Assembly (NCBI RefSeq): GCF_020184175.1
Contig: NC_065532.1
Coordinates: 47,946,287 to 48,010,286 of the forward strand
Source: Aphis gossypii
Taxonomy: Eukaryota > Arthropoda > Insecta > Hemiptera > Aphididae
Reading direction: 5' to 3'
DNA: 64,000 nt
The position numbers and the translations under genes are program-made. Shown here in pieces: positions 36,801-51,074 of the stretch. Under the pieces are notes generated by a model. It did not search any database and had not been told where the DNA came from. It saw nothing but the letters and a program-made list of their open reading frames with translations. Numbering within the stretch: the stretch's first letter is position 1; the number at the start of each line of letters is the position of its first letter.

Positions 36801-39800
36801 CGCAAGTTATAAAATAAATTTGTGCGTTATATTTGCACTTGGATTAACATTAACAACCACTGACTTTGTTGCATTAGACAATTTACAAATAAAAATAAAT
36901 AAGAACAAAACAATTGCAACAAAAACAATGGATTTCTGTTCACCCTACAGTTATCGCATAAAGTCAACACATTGTAATTTTTAAATGATATTAATGTTAA
37001 CTAAAAAAAAATAATATTAAATATTAAGTATAAATAAATAACAGAATAAAATAAATAATAATTAACATTTAATATAAGTACAAGTTGTATTAAATCTTTT
37101 TATATAAATATATACAGGTACCACGTACAGTATGCATACATTATTAATGTTGTTTTTTAATTTTGTAGATTAACAGTTGTGAGTCAAGTGCCTCGGTATT
37201 TTACACGTTTTGCATCTACATGTAACATGTGTCAAATTCGGGCTGCCACACAACATTGAAAAAAAAAACTAAATAACAACATATAAGAATAAACGTTACT
37301 GTGATACCCAAGTGAATTGTAGCCTTAAAGATGCTATATTTATTAAAATGGAAATAGGAGAAATGTTACAGTTCTCTATTACTAAACTGAGACACTTAAC
37401 ATGTTAAGATAAAACGAAAATAGTTTCCTTTTAGATCAAGTATTTTTAATTAAGAACACTTAACTACTTTGTAATTGTATTGAAAATTTATTTGAGAAAA
37501 CATTGTTCTTTTTCTCAATAGTTAAATACTTTTTTGTCAATAAAACTTGTACAAATATATAATGTTATCTATAAATATATCTTTTATTCTGTATTTATCA
37601 ATAACTATAGAAATACTAGAATATTTAAGGAATGTGTATTTTGCGACTGCTGTAGGATATCTGAAAGTAATTAAACAACTAAGTAATTTAAGTAATATTA
37701 AACTTAGTGGATGACACACGCCAATAGTCTTAATTAAAAACCCCTTGTGCGGACAAGGACTATTCAATTTATAGTCCTAATTTAAAAATTTAAATTTTCC
37801 CCATAAAAAAAGAAGAACTATAACGGTGCTGTGTAATATCTTTATTTTTTAATAATCCTATATAAAAGAAATTAATATTGTTTTAAAATCTGTTACTCTC
37901 AAGTTTGACAGTAAAATAAATAATAAAATTATACTGTGTAATAAAAGCACTCTTCTTATAGAGAAAATTTGGTTTCTTACTATAACTGTAACGCACAGGG
38001 TATTTCCAATGCAAAATGGTTTTTTATTTTATATGATACCACGATCACACAACAAATATCAATAGCCCTTGCAGCACTAGTTAAATGTTTTGAAATTAAT
38101 ATTAATACACAGTAAAACAGCTTTACAATGAATTCGAAAAAAATTAAAAATTTTGTGCTGTATATCATATGGCTTACATTTAAATTTAAAAAAATTAAAT
38201 GTGAGATAATCTCTTAACAACATTTAAAGAGTTAAATGTAATTAAAGTGAAAAAAATATGTATGAATATAGAGTAAAAAATGTCTTAAAAAGTTGAGAAT
38301 ATAGATTCACATTTCATGAATCTTCCAAAATGAATGTTCATACATTCAGAAGCTTCACCTGCATGCGTTGTCATCATCTAACAAACGTGCAACATAGTAA
38401 AAATTGTTTCACGTGGCAAGAACCACTAAGGCTATAATCAAAGTTAATACACCCAATTTTTACACTATAAAAAGGAAAACATTGACTGTACAAACATTGT
38501 TTCTAATTTTTAATGAAACAAACACAAAAAAAGTTCTCATCATTTCTAAATCTACTATTTTTGTATTTTTCAAACTTGAATAACTTTTTTTGTAATTTTA
38601 ATATCAAATTAAATTGAACAGTACAAAATCTCCTCTTTCTAGTATGAACATTTTGTTGATTAACTTGGGCTATAGTTCGAGTGGTTGTTTCCGTGAAAAA
38701 TTGTTTTTATTATGTTGTACAACTGTAAGACGAAGACAACACATCTGGGTATAGTATTTTCTTAACATATAGATAAGAATTTGAAACAATAAATTATTCA
38801 AATAGTGCCAAGAATATAATTTGAAATGATTGAAATAAAAATATGAATTAATATCTTATTGATATATATATTTAAACAGGGTAAAGCTTAAGATTTACTT
38901 AAATTTGAATACTAATTTTATACCTAGATTAATAAAAGACAGCACACGCTTTAAAAGATAGACAGGCAAATATATTTTTTTAAATTAAATTTGACACTAA
39001 CTTACCTTAAACTTAAGTTAATAAATTAATATATCTACTTTTATTTAAAGATATATTGAATAGGATTTTAAGAATATTGATAAAACCTACATATTCACTT
39101 TCTGAGTTAAAAGAAGTGTTGATACAGGTTTACCAAATTTGAGTAATTCAAACAAATTAATTTTGAAAATATAATATATACATATTATTAAAGTTCTAAA
39201 TAAAAATGGATGATTTAAATATGGAAACATAAGCTAGCAGATTAGTCAGTTGTGATTAAAAATATTTAAACAAGATTCAAATGAAGAAAAAAAAATATTA
39301 ATTATGAATAATAAAAACCACCTCAACTTACTTTTGATTTAAAACTTGACGGATATGATGATAAACATTAATAACATCACGAATACGTCTAGGTGATTCT
39401 TCAACTTTAGAGGCCAAACATGTGCAAGCCATTGCAGTTATTTCCATAGGGTGACGAACAAAAGATTTAGTGTAGTAAAACCGTTGAAACAACACCTGTC
39501 CAGTTGCCATTGCAACCTGTAAAATCAAAAGCATGTTGTAATATTTTTTTAGTATATCAAAAAATAAGAAACTTTAATTTATAACTTAATATTTTATTAT
39601 AATAGGTAAGCAGAGCTGTGAACGTAATGATTGCATATCTATTTATTTGATTTAAAAATTTAAAATAAGTGATATACAAATAAAATTCAAGATATATTCA
39701 AAAAATTGTGTAGTTAGGGTTTAGTGGTTTTTTGCTTTACTAAATCTTAACACATAAAATATAGAACAAAACAATACTTTTAGAATTACATAAAAAAAAA

Positions 39801-41067
39801 GATAACGGAATAGGTATTATAATAATCAAGAAAATGATCCATCATAAAATAATGATTCGACATGTTGAGATATTATTTAAATTTCTAAACACATATTCAG
39901 CTATTTAAATATGTAGGTATGTACATAGATTATAATAATTACTTTTTTTTTTGTAGTTATACTACTAAATATATATTATAGTATAGATATAACTAGTAAT
40001 ATTTAATATTTTTAGTAGCCCATATTTGAGGAAAATTATTGATCCAACAATCACTATGAGTAATGTTTATAAACACATATTTAAATTGTTTCCTGTTGGT
40101 AGGTTAATTTCAAAATATAGTACACAAATGATTATTTTTGAGTTAAGATACTAGATGTAAAATATAAAAAGAAGATACATTCTTCTAATGGAATTTAACA
40201 AAAAACTAATTATTTATTCAAATATCTGTTTTTAAATTTGTTTTATTACTAAAGTAACAATGTTATCGACATAACTGAATAATTAAGTCACAAAATTAAT
40301 CGTAAAACAGGTATAAAAGGGTATGTTCTTTTAGAGGTTTAAGTATTTAGATTAAGTACCACAATCGGCCACACAGAATGTTACAAAGTGTCAATAGCAA
40401 CAATTTAAGCTCAAAAATACTATAAAACATAATATTGCGATATTGATATATGTTATCTAAGAGTGAAAATATGGGTTACATAACAATGATTGAAATCAAG
40501 TACATAACGAAAAATCATGTAAAATAATAATTAACATTTTATAAATATCAGCTGGGGTTATTGGGCCTTGGCGCACTAGACACATGGGTATGGTGAACAG
40601 TTTAATAATAAATTAATAACATCATCAAAATGTCTGTTTTCTCGCCTCTTGGTTAACGTCCTCCATCAACATTCGCAACAAAACAAGTATGCCAAAATAT
40701 AGGTTTGACGAGGTTATTGATAGGACAACAATTTAGAGTGACTAACAGTTGGAGCAAGTGCATATATTAAACATACAGTACATCGTAGCTATCATAAGGT
40801 GTGTATAGTATATGATTTACAACTTCTTACCTGGGGTAGTTTGAGTAGAATGCCAGCAGTCTGAATCCACTCACAGCCAACGATTCTTAGGTCGACTTCG
40901 GTTTCGAAATCTAACCCATCGATCATCGACGGTGTGGACGTGAGTTTCTCCTTGGGCAACAGTACGTTGCTAAGTGTTAATAGTACCTTGGTCGGTTGTT
41001 TTAATACATGGCGGTCGTGGTTTACGTCCGCCGCCGTTGTCGTAGCAGCAGTTTCCATTTTACACAT
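33880..41067 (-). CDS. CCNL1: Cyclin L (CDK11 partner, splicing-associated)
   Basis: Nuclear-speckle cyclin that pairs with CDK11 (and CDK12/13 class kinases) in pre-mRNA splicing. Exons: 41067-40831, 39516-39332, 35441-35051, 34988-34807, 34744-34649, 34571-34419, 33994-33880, total 1359 nt, 452 residues. Two cyclin boxes are visible. The first contains LQ..GQVLFQRFYYTKSF and MACTCLASKVEESPRRIRDV; the second contains FDPETIACACIYLSARKLQI. The C-terminal third is an RS domain (KKRSRSRTPSETKSGSRSPR, then HERSRSKS and a Ser-rich run), ending in a Tyr-rich DYRDYR segment. The first ATG at 41067 has a weaker context than the in-frame ATG at 41058 (AAAATGG), so three N-terminal residues are uncertain. 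The 3.9-kb intron 2 carries a MITE and a GC-rich island. Confidence 0.95.
36660..36800 (-). other. GC-rich island in cyclin L intron 2, possible alternative exon
   Basis: The only GC-rich patch of this 3.9-kb intron. On the minus strand it contains a consensus donor (CGG before GTGAGT, about 36767-36772) preceded by a TTTTCGCAG acceptor-like site near 36795, which would define a 20-odd-nt exon. No protein similarity. Highly tentative. Confidence 0.25.
38344..38765. mobile_element. Hairpin MITE, family H1, copy D (in cyclin L intron 2)
   Basis: The left arm (GCTTCACCTGCATGCGTTG then ACGTGCAACATAGTAAAAAT) is the reverse complement, with differences, of the right arm ending near 38765 (ATTTTTATTATGTTGTACAA then GTAAGACGAAGACAACACAT). 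Same family as copies A-C. Confidence 0.65.
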
Positions 41068-42367
41068 CACCCACTACGCGAAGAAAAGGGGAAAGTTAAT
41101 TGTCACAGGGTTTTTAGGAAAAACACTAAACACGTCCTGGACGGAGGAATATTAGGAGCATAGAAAGACTGAAGAGAGCTGAGAGATCGCGATAAGTTAC
41201 GATCCGAATAATAGATATTACTAATTTCGCAGTTGCAGTGTAGTGCTGAAGGTAGGTTGCTCACTTCCCAGAAGTGCGTGAAGTGTAAACAACAAACATG
41301 GCTGCTACGACGTTATTGGCGGTTACTCAGTGCAGCCAACACAAAAATCAAAACATGAATCAAGAAATTACTATCACGAATTTGTGACATTACAGACATT
41401 AACTAAAGCCTTAAGGGCATCAGTCATATTATTTTCTGGCACCGTTGTACTTTAAAGTTTAAATTGTTTAAATAATTGGTGTCACGATTAAAGATATAAT
41501 AATATAGTAAAAAATAATATCTTTAATCGTGGTCTGTGTTTTTAACTTTTACTAAATTTACTAAATTATAGTATTTAATATTTATAATCAATGATAGTAC
41601 ATACACACATAGTACCTGTTGGCTGTTACATTTTCTAAGACCCTGGAACAAGCTATAGTCGTGCTAATGTGCTATAAGTGCTTACTGCTTAGCTGGATTA
41701 ATTAAATAACAATGATTCCTAAAATCATCAAAATTCAAAACCTTTTGAAGGTCTATCGGTTATGACCTATGAAACTAACGAAAAACAAATAAACTCGATA
41801 TCGTTTTTATTATTATTTTAAAAAAGGATAAATTGACACAAAGACTTAACATTAAACATTTAGATATTATTATTTTTAGACATCAAATAATTTTGAAAGT
41901 ATTTACGCTCTTTCTTACATTTGAATTACCATATGTGTGAAAAAATTAGAAAAAATGTAATTTTTTTTTCATTTGAGCTTACCTACATAACTCAGTGAAA
42001 ATCCGATCATTTAGTGTACACAATTATGATTAAAATATTAAAAAATGCAACAACGAAATTTTTATCCTAAGATTAAATTATGTCAATGATCAATAATATT
42101 TAAATTTGAAATAAAAATCTTGAGATAAATATTTAATAGGAACAAAGAAATAATCAATATTAAATTATTTATTATTTCTATTTATAGCCTATAGGTACTA
42201 GTTTTTAAAAGTAAATAATCGATTAGAAAAATTAATAGGTAGTTTTTATCGTAGATAGATTATTAATTTAATAATTAAATATATTATATTAGAAAATATC
42301 GATGTAAATATGTGACATTATGACGTAATAAACTAATAAAAAATTAAATTGGAAGAAACCTCATTAT

Positions 42368-42564
42368 GGGCGCCCATAGGAATTTTTTTTTCGAGAGGGA
42401 GGTCAAAAAAAATAAATTATCAAATGTAAAATAGATAGTAAAGATTTAATATTATTTCACATATAAATGTAAATAACATTCCATATTTATTGAACTAAAA
42501 GTTCATAATATTTTTTTTCCCAGGAGGAGGTAAGTGCCCTAACTTGCCTCTCCCAATGGGTGCT
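42368..42564. mobile_element. Short inverted-repeat element
   Basis: The left end GGGCGCCCATAGGAA pairs with the reverse complement of the right end, AGCACCCATTGGGA. The sub-terminal parts are G-rich, the core AT-rich. Target duplication not certain. Confidence 0.5.
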
Positions 42565-42624
42565 AATGTTCCTCTTATCATCAAGCATTAGTATTTAATA
42601 ATTATAGATATTTATGCATTAAAT

Positions 42625-42907
42625 CAGAGGCGTAGCGTAGCCAGGATTTTTTTATGGAGAGGGCTAAACAGTAAACACTTAACTTGAGTTATTGAAAATC
42701 AAAAACAACAAAAAAATTAATAAACGCTTTTAATAATACTTTTTTAACTCAAACATTCTATTATAAAACTAATAACAAGAAATATATTAGTCAATTTTGT
42801 AAGAAAATTTCCATATTCAAATTTAAATATTTCAAAACAATATAAAAAATACAGCCAATGAGGAAGGTTATAGCCCCTTTAGTCCCTCCCCCTTAGCTAT
42901 GCCACTG
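42625..42907. mobile_element. hAT-like MITE
   Basis: Ends CAGAGGCGTAGC and (reverse complement of the right end) CAGTGGCATAGC. Flanked by near-identical 8-bp repeats CATTAAAT (42617-42624) and CATTATAT (42908-42915). No ORF inside. Confidence 0.65.
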
Positions 42908-44182
42908 CATTATATCATTATCTTCTCCACATCAAGAAGTACACATGTATTAGATTTATATTACTTTTTTAAAGATCCTGACACATACTACTAGATTACC
43001 AACAGTGAAATGCTGAAAATATTAAACAATATTTATGATTGATTTGTATGAACTATAAAAAGGATAAGAACAGTTTTTAAAAAGAGAATTCGTCATTAAT
43101 AGGTACTTGACAATATCACTAAAATAATCTTAACAAAACTGTCACTTAATTTATTAGTATGGCCCCTATTAAAAATTAAGTAGGTCATTGGTCAATAGGT
43201 TATTGACAGATCATTTTTCTTGAAATTTGCCTCATACTCATTGATTATTCATCGAATGTTTGAGAGTATAACTTCTGTATTACTCTAAAAAACATCATCA
43301 AACAATTTCATTAGCACTGGGCTAAAAATATTTTTACAAGTTTTATGTTAAAATATATATGATATCATAACAAATAAAAAGTATATATCATTATTTGGTT
43401 AAAGTTAACTTTGATTTGAAAAATAAGATTAATGAATAGTAAAAACTATTTAGTATTATTACATAATACATGGTATTATGGTAAGAAGTATTTGATGAGT
43501 GATTTGAAGTTCCTGTAAGCAATACGAGAAGAGTCATTTGGTGTTCACTTTAGAAGTTATTGTATGTGTTAAAAATTAAAATCATTGATATATGAGTTAT
43601 TGACAAGAATACTCAAAAAGAAATAGAATTGAATAGTATAGTCTTCACTAAAGATGTGTATGGAATAAAAATAAAGTTAAACAAAATGTCAAAAAAAAAA
43701 AAAATATAAAATTGAATATAAGAATCTAAATCTTGCAAACGAAGAAAAATAATAATACAAGCATTTATTTTTAAATTACAAGTAAAAATCATTATGAGTT
43801 TATACCTATATGTATATTTTTAATTTAAATTATAAGGAAATCGAATAACTTATTTTTTTATAATGGATAAAACCTAGCCCAACTTTTTTATGTGAATAAT
43901 TATGGAAAGTATCAATTCTTATGTGATACTACACAAAGAGAAAATCGAAAACTTTATTTTGAATTTGTTATGTGGGAACCTAGCATAAAAAATTTTGAAA
44001 ATTGCGGAAGATATATGATAAGTTGAATGAAAATTTCAAAAATTTTAGAACTAAAAGAAATGAAAAAATGTATGGAATTCTACTTTTGATTTAAAAACTG
44101 GTTAAATTAATATGAAAACTATAATTTATAACTGAAAATGAATAAAAATAAATAACTAATACATTTAGTAATAAAAATGAGA

Positions 44183-47100
44183 TTATCTTTGTTGAGATTC
44201 TTCTAATAAATTTGTCAGCTTTTGTCGTAACCGTTTATTGTTTTGACACACACAATTAATGACCGCTAATAATTGCTTATGTGTGTACTCCTGAAATTTA
44301 AATGCTCACAATTAGTAATTAATGAATATTTATTTTATTAATTTAACATATTATTAAATTATTATTATAACCTGATGATCTCTTGTCCATGTTTCCAATG
44401 ACGTCTCAGGTAAATAATAAGCCTTGATATACACTTCAACTAGTTCTTTATGTGGTAATGGATTAATAGGGCAAATTGAGTTTATTTGTGACATGAACTG
44501 TGTGAAATCAAGCTGCATTAATGCTCGACCAGCATTTGAACATTTTTTGGCCAATGAAAATCTATGATAAAAACAATTATGAATAATAATAAAAAAAAAT
44601 TGAATAATTATTTTAGAAAATGTTACCCTTCAATAAAAACAGACGATACTAGAACAGCTATAGCTTCCCAAATAGAATATAATACTTGCTCATTTAAATA
44701 TATATGTGATGTTGATGTCTTAAGAGTTTTAAAAAATACTCGTATTTCCTAAAAACATTATTAATTATTGAAAATGAAAAAAAAAATAGATTCTCATAAG
44801 TCATAACCAATACAACATACTTCGAGGAAAAAATCAACATATTTGCTGTGTTCACACATGATATCTTTTACCTCCCAGTTGACTTTGGTCATCATGCCAA
44901 GTACTTGATTGTAATCAATAGATTTACACATTACACGTCCATATACTGGTTTTCGTAAATCTACTGCTACAGCTACAGTCTTAAACAAACATAAACAAAA
45001 AAATTGTTTTTAAAACAATTCAAGAAACAAATATTAGAAATTAAAATCAATAACTATTTATACTTGATTATAAAATTGCTGTAGTGAATAACTGCTGGTA
45101 TCCGATATTAATAATGAATTTAAATAAGAATGTAATAACTTGTACTGTTCTCCTAAAAACACTAATGATTCTACAGCAACAATTCGTTCAGAAACACTAT
45201 ATAAATTGTTTGCATCTGATAGACTTAATACGTGAAGTGCAACAGGTTCACGAATCTGAAATTTAATTTTTTAAATAAATATTTCATACACATAACAATT
45301 AATATTCAACTGTATAGAAAACATTTTTTATTTCATTTAATAATATTATAAACAAGTAAAACTATATATTATGTAGTATTACAATTATCTTTAGTTACCA
45401 TATTGTACGGATTCTAAGAGACACATTGAGATTGCAGAATGCACTTTACCTCAAAATAGTTAAAACATACTAAAAAAATTTCCTTCTTTTCATATATATA
45501 TATATTTTTTTTTTTTGTACAATTATATATAATTTTCTCTTTTAAATGATAGATTGACTTTCAGAATAAATAATGAAATTTTCTCTGATAAAAATTAGTA
45601 ACTATCTCTTCATTATGAATAATAGCGTACAATTTTTTCTCAAACAAGTTCATATCGTGAAATGACGTCATATACTAATCTGAGCAACGTCACAAATTTA
45701 CTAAATACAACCAAAAGAGATGAAACGAGTTAGATTTGATGGACAGCTTATATATCATAGATAAAGTATAGCATATAGGTAAGGATGTGGCTAATCTAAT
45801 CTGAAATTATAACTATTAAGTGTCCAACTGTTTAAGGATACAATATGTAGCCATAACTATCAGTAGATTGCAATCGGCAGTAGAGTACATTAAACAAAAT
45901 ATTCATATGATAAATACACATGTTAAAATAAAATATATTGTCACCATCAAAAGTTTTTGAATAATGATATTATGATTAATAACAAATAAAAAACTGTTTT
46001 ATTGACATATTACTTTGTTATAGTAAGCTCAATTGTATCTTAAAAATATAATATATTTTATATTAATTTTCAAGGCTAGACATTTAACTTGCTACTGCAA
46101 GTTTAAAAGTTGAATTATTTTTAACTAAGTTATATAACAAATTAAATTTTTTTAAGCAATTTCTAATTTAATAAATTTCTGTATTAATTAGTTATGACTT
46201 ATAAATATTGGAAATACTACATTTTACATTATCAAAGTGTTAAATGCTTTATTTCTAAATTTAAATAGGGATCAAAATTCAAAAAAATCTTTATAAAATA
46301 CAAATACTTTAATAAACATCCATAGACAACTACTGTTTCATAAAAGCATATTAATTTAAAATCTGTTTAATAATAACACTGTAGTAAAAAATTTGTAGGA
46401 AAAATTTTCGGAAGTGGTTTTGGTTTAGATGACAAATAAATAAATTGTTTATTTAATGAAATACATCAAATTTAATTCACAATATTTATTTTAAAATTGC
46501 TTTGTCATTAATTTCAGTGGTTGTTTGAACACCCAAAACACCCTCTTACCTGCCCATGATTACTAGATAAGTGAGTTTGATTTTAAAAGAGATTTTGATT
46601 AATTGATTCTTTAAAAATTAACCCAAATATTCAATATGTCCTGATAATTGGATCATTGGCTATTTCTGGAATATATCTTTTTTATTTTTGTGTTTATACT
46701 TCATATTGTTTTTACTTTATACAAATAGTGGTTTGTTAAGAATTGTAAGTATCTAGTTATTAAAATAAATATAACTGATTTGTAACTTTTATAAATTAAA
46801 AAAAATATATATAAATTATTTTTAACAGTTTAAACTTAATTTATATTTTTCTATATTGATTTAAATTACAAGTTAAAAAAAATTAGTTAATTTGCCAAGA
46901 CTTGCTATACTGGAAATCAAATTGTAAATACTTACAATTGGATCTTGATTTTCAGGATTGCATTGGATCAAAGTGTTGCATATTCTTGTTATAACTGATT
47001 GAAGCTTTACACTATTTACACCAATACATATTTGAGGCTAAAAACCACATACAAGTTAATTTTTTAGTAATCACTAAAAATTTAAAATTATTAGATATAT

Positions 47101-50100
47101 AGATTAAAATTTAGCTAATATTTTTTGAACTTACCAACATATCTGATGTGAATAATAAATGGACAGAATATAGATAGTATTCAAACAGTTGACATAAACA
47201 AGTAACTACATCCTCAGATATAGATTTTAATATGTTACATATTTTTAAGTACTTTCCACAATGTCTCATCACTGTTAACGTTGTATTAGTAAGCAAAGGT
47301 GGTCTTTCATAATTATCTGCTGTTATATTATAATTATCTGTGTCTTCATAGCTGTTATTAGTATCATCACTACAAACACTATTTCCATCCATCTAGAAAA
47401 TAAAAATAAATAATAATAACACTTCACTAAAATTGTAAAAATATATTTTAAATTTAATAATATACTAAAAAAAAAATGATTGTAATTACTTCTGTATCCA
47501 ATATATCTTCACAATATGTAGTATTTAAATCATTATCAAATGGTGATTTATCTGATGTGAAATGAAAATATTCACATGTACTAATAGAGCTACTATCCAT
47601 AGATGAATTTCTACTATGAGTTAGACGCGATGAATTACTTTTTTGAATATGATTCTTAATTGTTCTAAATTCCTTATAGTAAAAATATAGAAAATAAATT
47701 ATATTGAAGAAATCAAATATTTTAATATTTTCTTACTTGCAGTTGAAATAAATTAAATTCACGTTTCACTGGACAAGGAGTCCAACTTTCATTTTCAAAA
47801 AATATTGTTAGCTCATCCAGACAATTTTTATGATATGTATGAAAATAATTGATACAAGACTTTTTTGTATCATTTTGTAATTGTTCCGATTTACTATTGC
47901 AAAATTCTTCACCTATTTTAATATGCCTAAAATATAATATTATAATATAACATGGCATATATTATATTGAGATGATATATTGTAATTACAAACATATACT
48001 TAATGAAATAGGGTATAAAACATAAAAAGTAGTTTACCCTGTATGGACTTAAAAACTACAGCCAGATATTTTGGCTTAAATTAATTATTAGGTTAGATAA
48101 AAAAAGTGTAAACTGAATTTGTTTTAAAAATTAATAATTTTTAATACTTGTTTAATATAGATAGCACTTGAAGAAAGTCGTCAAATTTAAATTTTGTCAT
48201 ATTAGAATTGAATACTAAATTCGATATTTTAGTAACCATATCACCCCATAAACGTGTGGGACCTATTTCAAATTTTTTACTGATATATTCTTGATTAACA
48301 TATTCTTCAATATCATCTAAAACACACATATCGGTAAATATTATAATAATCACTAATAATAATTATTAAAATTGTATCACAATATTTATTCAATCAAACA
48401 AAGTTTAAAAAGATGTGTGTACAATAACAATAATATTTATACCTTCACTATCTGTACTAATATCTTTAAATTCTCTATGCCAATCTGCCGCTTTCTTATA
48501 GCTTTGTAAAATGTTCCAAAATATTTTACTCAATGCAATAAGACATGGAATTAACTGTTCATCGGGAACACACTATTTAAACAATAATGTAACATGTTTA
48601 AATATTATTAAGCAGCCAAAAAAAATAAAATATAATAAATAACCTGACACAAAAAGGCAAATGAATTTTTATTGTTTTCCACCTTATCTGTATTCACAAA
48701 TAAATTTATAGTATCAAACGAAGCACTGTGGATTGCCGATGTATAATGCATATGCAATTGGTCAATAGCAATTCTTGTTTTACCCAGGCGTCTATAAGCT
48801 TCTTGAACAGCGGAATACTTTTCATTATCAAAATTGAAACACATCTAAAAATATATTAATTTGATTTATTTGCATATAGCCAGTATAAAAAATATGATAA
48901 TAATTTTAGTTAGAAACAATCATTACAATTACTATTTTATTTAATATTGTCTAAATAATTATTTAATTCAACTTACATTTGACAACACGATGTCTAATTG
49001 CTCTTCTGTCATAATTAATGCATCTTGGAGTTTGATAGATAATGCAGCAATACAATTAAATTGTTTAAAAGCTGAAGCACCTTGAGTGCATTCTAAAAGT
49101 AAAGCTATTCCTTTGGCATAATTAGCTTGAGAAACTAATTCTTCAAGTTTTTTTTCAGTTTGTAACTAAAAATAATAAAAATATACATAACTTTTAAGAA
49201 AAAATAAAAACAAATTATTATGTTTTATCTTACCAGCATTTTGATACTATTTAAAGAACTTAATAAATCGAGAATTAAAGATTTTTTTCTGCAATTACCC
49301 AAAAGGCCCAAACCAGCTGTAGTGATTTGTCTTTTAGCTAATTTTAAGCGATTCTTAGCATGTTCACAGTTTTCTAGACTAGATTTTAAATTATTTTGTA
49401 ACATTCCAATTCTGTAAAAGATAAAAATAAAGATTACTATAATATAAATAATTTATATGTATATAAAACTAATGTACTTGTCTAATTCATCATCACATGC
49501 AGCTTGATTTTCAAGAATCAACTGTAGCAATTGTTTTTCAACAATTTCATGTTGAACTTTAAGTTTGTTTATGTCATTGGCAATCAATTTTTTATCGAGA
49601 ATACTTGGTAATTTCTAAAATTGGTAAAAAGTTTATTTAAATTACATGCAAAATAATTGGTTACATTTTCAATCACAGAAAACACATAAACAATTTGTTA
49701 TCTTAATAAACAGATTATACATAATAAATTACATTTAATAATAGCATATAACATACTTCTAGTTCAAATTTAGTAAAATCAAAGTCAGAACTGTTGAAAT
49801 ATACTTGATCTATATTTGATACAAGTTCAGCATCACATTTTTCGACAAACTTTTCATTATTCACCACTGGTTTTATTAAAAGTGAATCACTTTTTTTTTC
49901 AGAAATGTCCCAAAAGTCTTGTGATCCTATTAATGGAACTTTTACTGAAGTCTATAAAAATGCAAAAACAAAATATCAGTAATTTATTATTATACAGTAT
50001 AATATAAAGTAAAAATAAAATACTTAGGAAACCAAGCATTATACAATTTATTTTTAGCTTTATTAATTAATTCTAAATAAAAGGTAAAATTAAATAACAA

Positions 50101-51074
50101 TATTATGGTTTATCATGTAAATACAGAAAATAAATAAAAAATATCATTAAAAATGTAAAAAAAATATAAAATTTAAATTTAGAAATTAACCTATTTTCCA
50201 TGGATTTTTGTTTTTTACCGAGATTTGTTTTGTAAATAATTACATATATTAAGGTTTAGGAAAGGAAGTATAACAATGCATACATTATGTTTGAGGACAG
50301 TGATAAATAGATTCTGAACATTCATTAAAATAAGTTTTATGTTTTTTGTGTTGAAATTAAAAAATAAATAACCATAGACTTGAATTTTTCACTAAATTTT
50401 TAGATTTATTTGATATGATACAATTTTCAAAATATTATGGTTCTTGATGTTTTTAATTAACACTTGAAACTTTCAACTTAAATCAATTTTTCCTTCAATT
50501 TAAATCTAATAAAAATTTGTTTGTGAAAATATAACTCAAGATTCTTTATTTGACTTAATTGGATTTTAAATGAAAAAGAACACAATCTTAGTTTTTTAGT
50601 AGAAATTTATAAGATAATATTTGTATATATTTAAAACTTCTCACCTTAACATATAATACAACTCTTATAGTAATTAGTAATTAGATTAATTTTAAGACAT
50701 TTATACCTCAAATCTAAATAAATCACTAAGTGATGTTCATAAATTATCTTACATCTAATTAATTCTATGTCTCTGGATATACAGTGCCTGAATTCAGTAT
50801 AAATTTTATTAGTGTCATTGAATTAAAAGTTAACATATGATACAATTACAATCATCTACTCAATACCAAAAAGTGTAAACGTCACAGTGAATTTATCACA
50901 ATATTTTACTATAGCTAGTTATACCTTTAGTTAAAACTATGTTTAATTTATTATGTTTGCTAAATGGATATTTCTACAAAACATACAAGAGTGCAGATAT
51001 AAGAATAATAATTTAATTCATAAACACACCTTAGCATCTAAGAGATTCTTTAGTTTTTGTTTGAATTCTGCCAT
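44183..51074 (-). CDS. VPS50: VPS50 / syndetin, EARP complex subunit
   Basis: Large coiled-coil subunit of the endosome-associated recycling protein complex (with VPS51-53), a tether for recycling endosomes and dense-core vesicle cargo. Seventeen exons: 51074-51030, 49951-49757, 49614-49478, 49411-49234, 49165-48977, 48844-48644, 48572-48443, 48316-48148, 47926-47737, 47672-47490, 47392-47135, 47037-46936, 45255-45064, 44979-44821, 44748-44627, 44561-44372, 44290-44183. They total 2748 nt, 915 residues. Collinear landmarks with animal VPS50: NIDQVYFNSSDFDFTKFELE (N-terminal), QEAYRRLGKTRIAIDQLHMH, FFENESWTPCPVKREF, PPLLTNTTLTVMRHCGKYL, ELRKP-like DLRKPVYGRVMCKSIDY, and near the end CSNAGRALMQLDFTQF and VEVYIKAYYLPE. 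The middle (exons 10-11) is an acidic, serine-rich linker as in the family. Several exons do not have their own ATG, so simple ORF finding fragments the gene. It is divergent from p53. Confidence 0.96.

Larger units (their letters stand above)
41068..44182. other. Intergenic region between cyclin L and VPS50
   Basis: The first 300 bp (to about 41400) are GC-richer and likely the cyclin L promoter and leader. The rest is AT-rich with two short inverted-repeat elements (42368-42564 and 42625-42907). No gene recognised. Confidence 0.5.
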
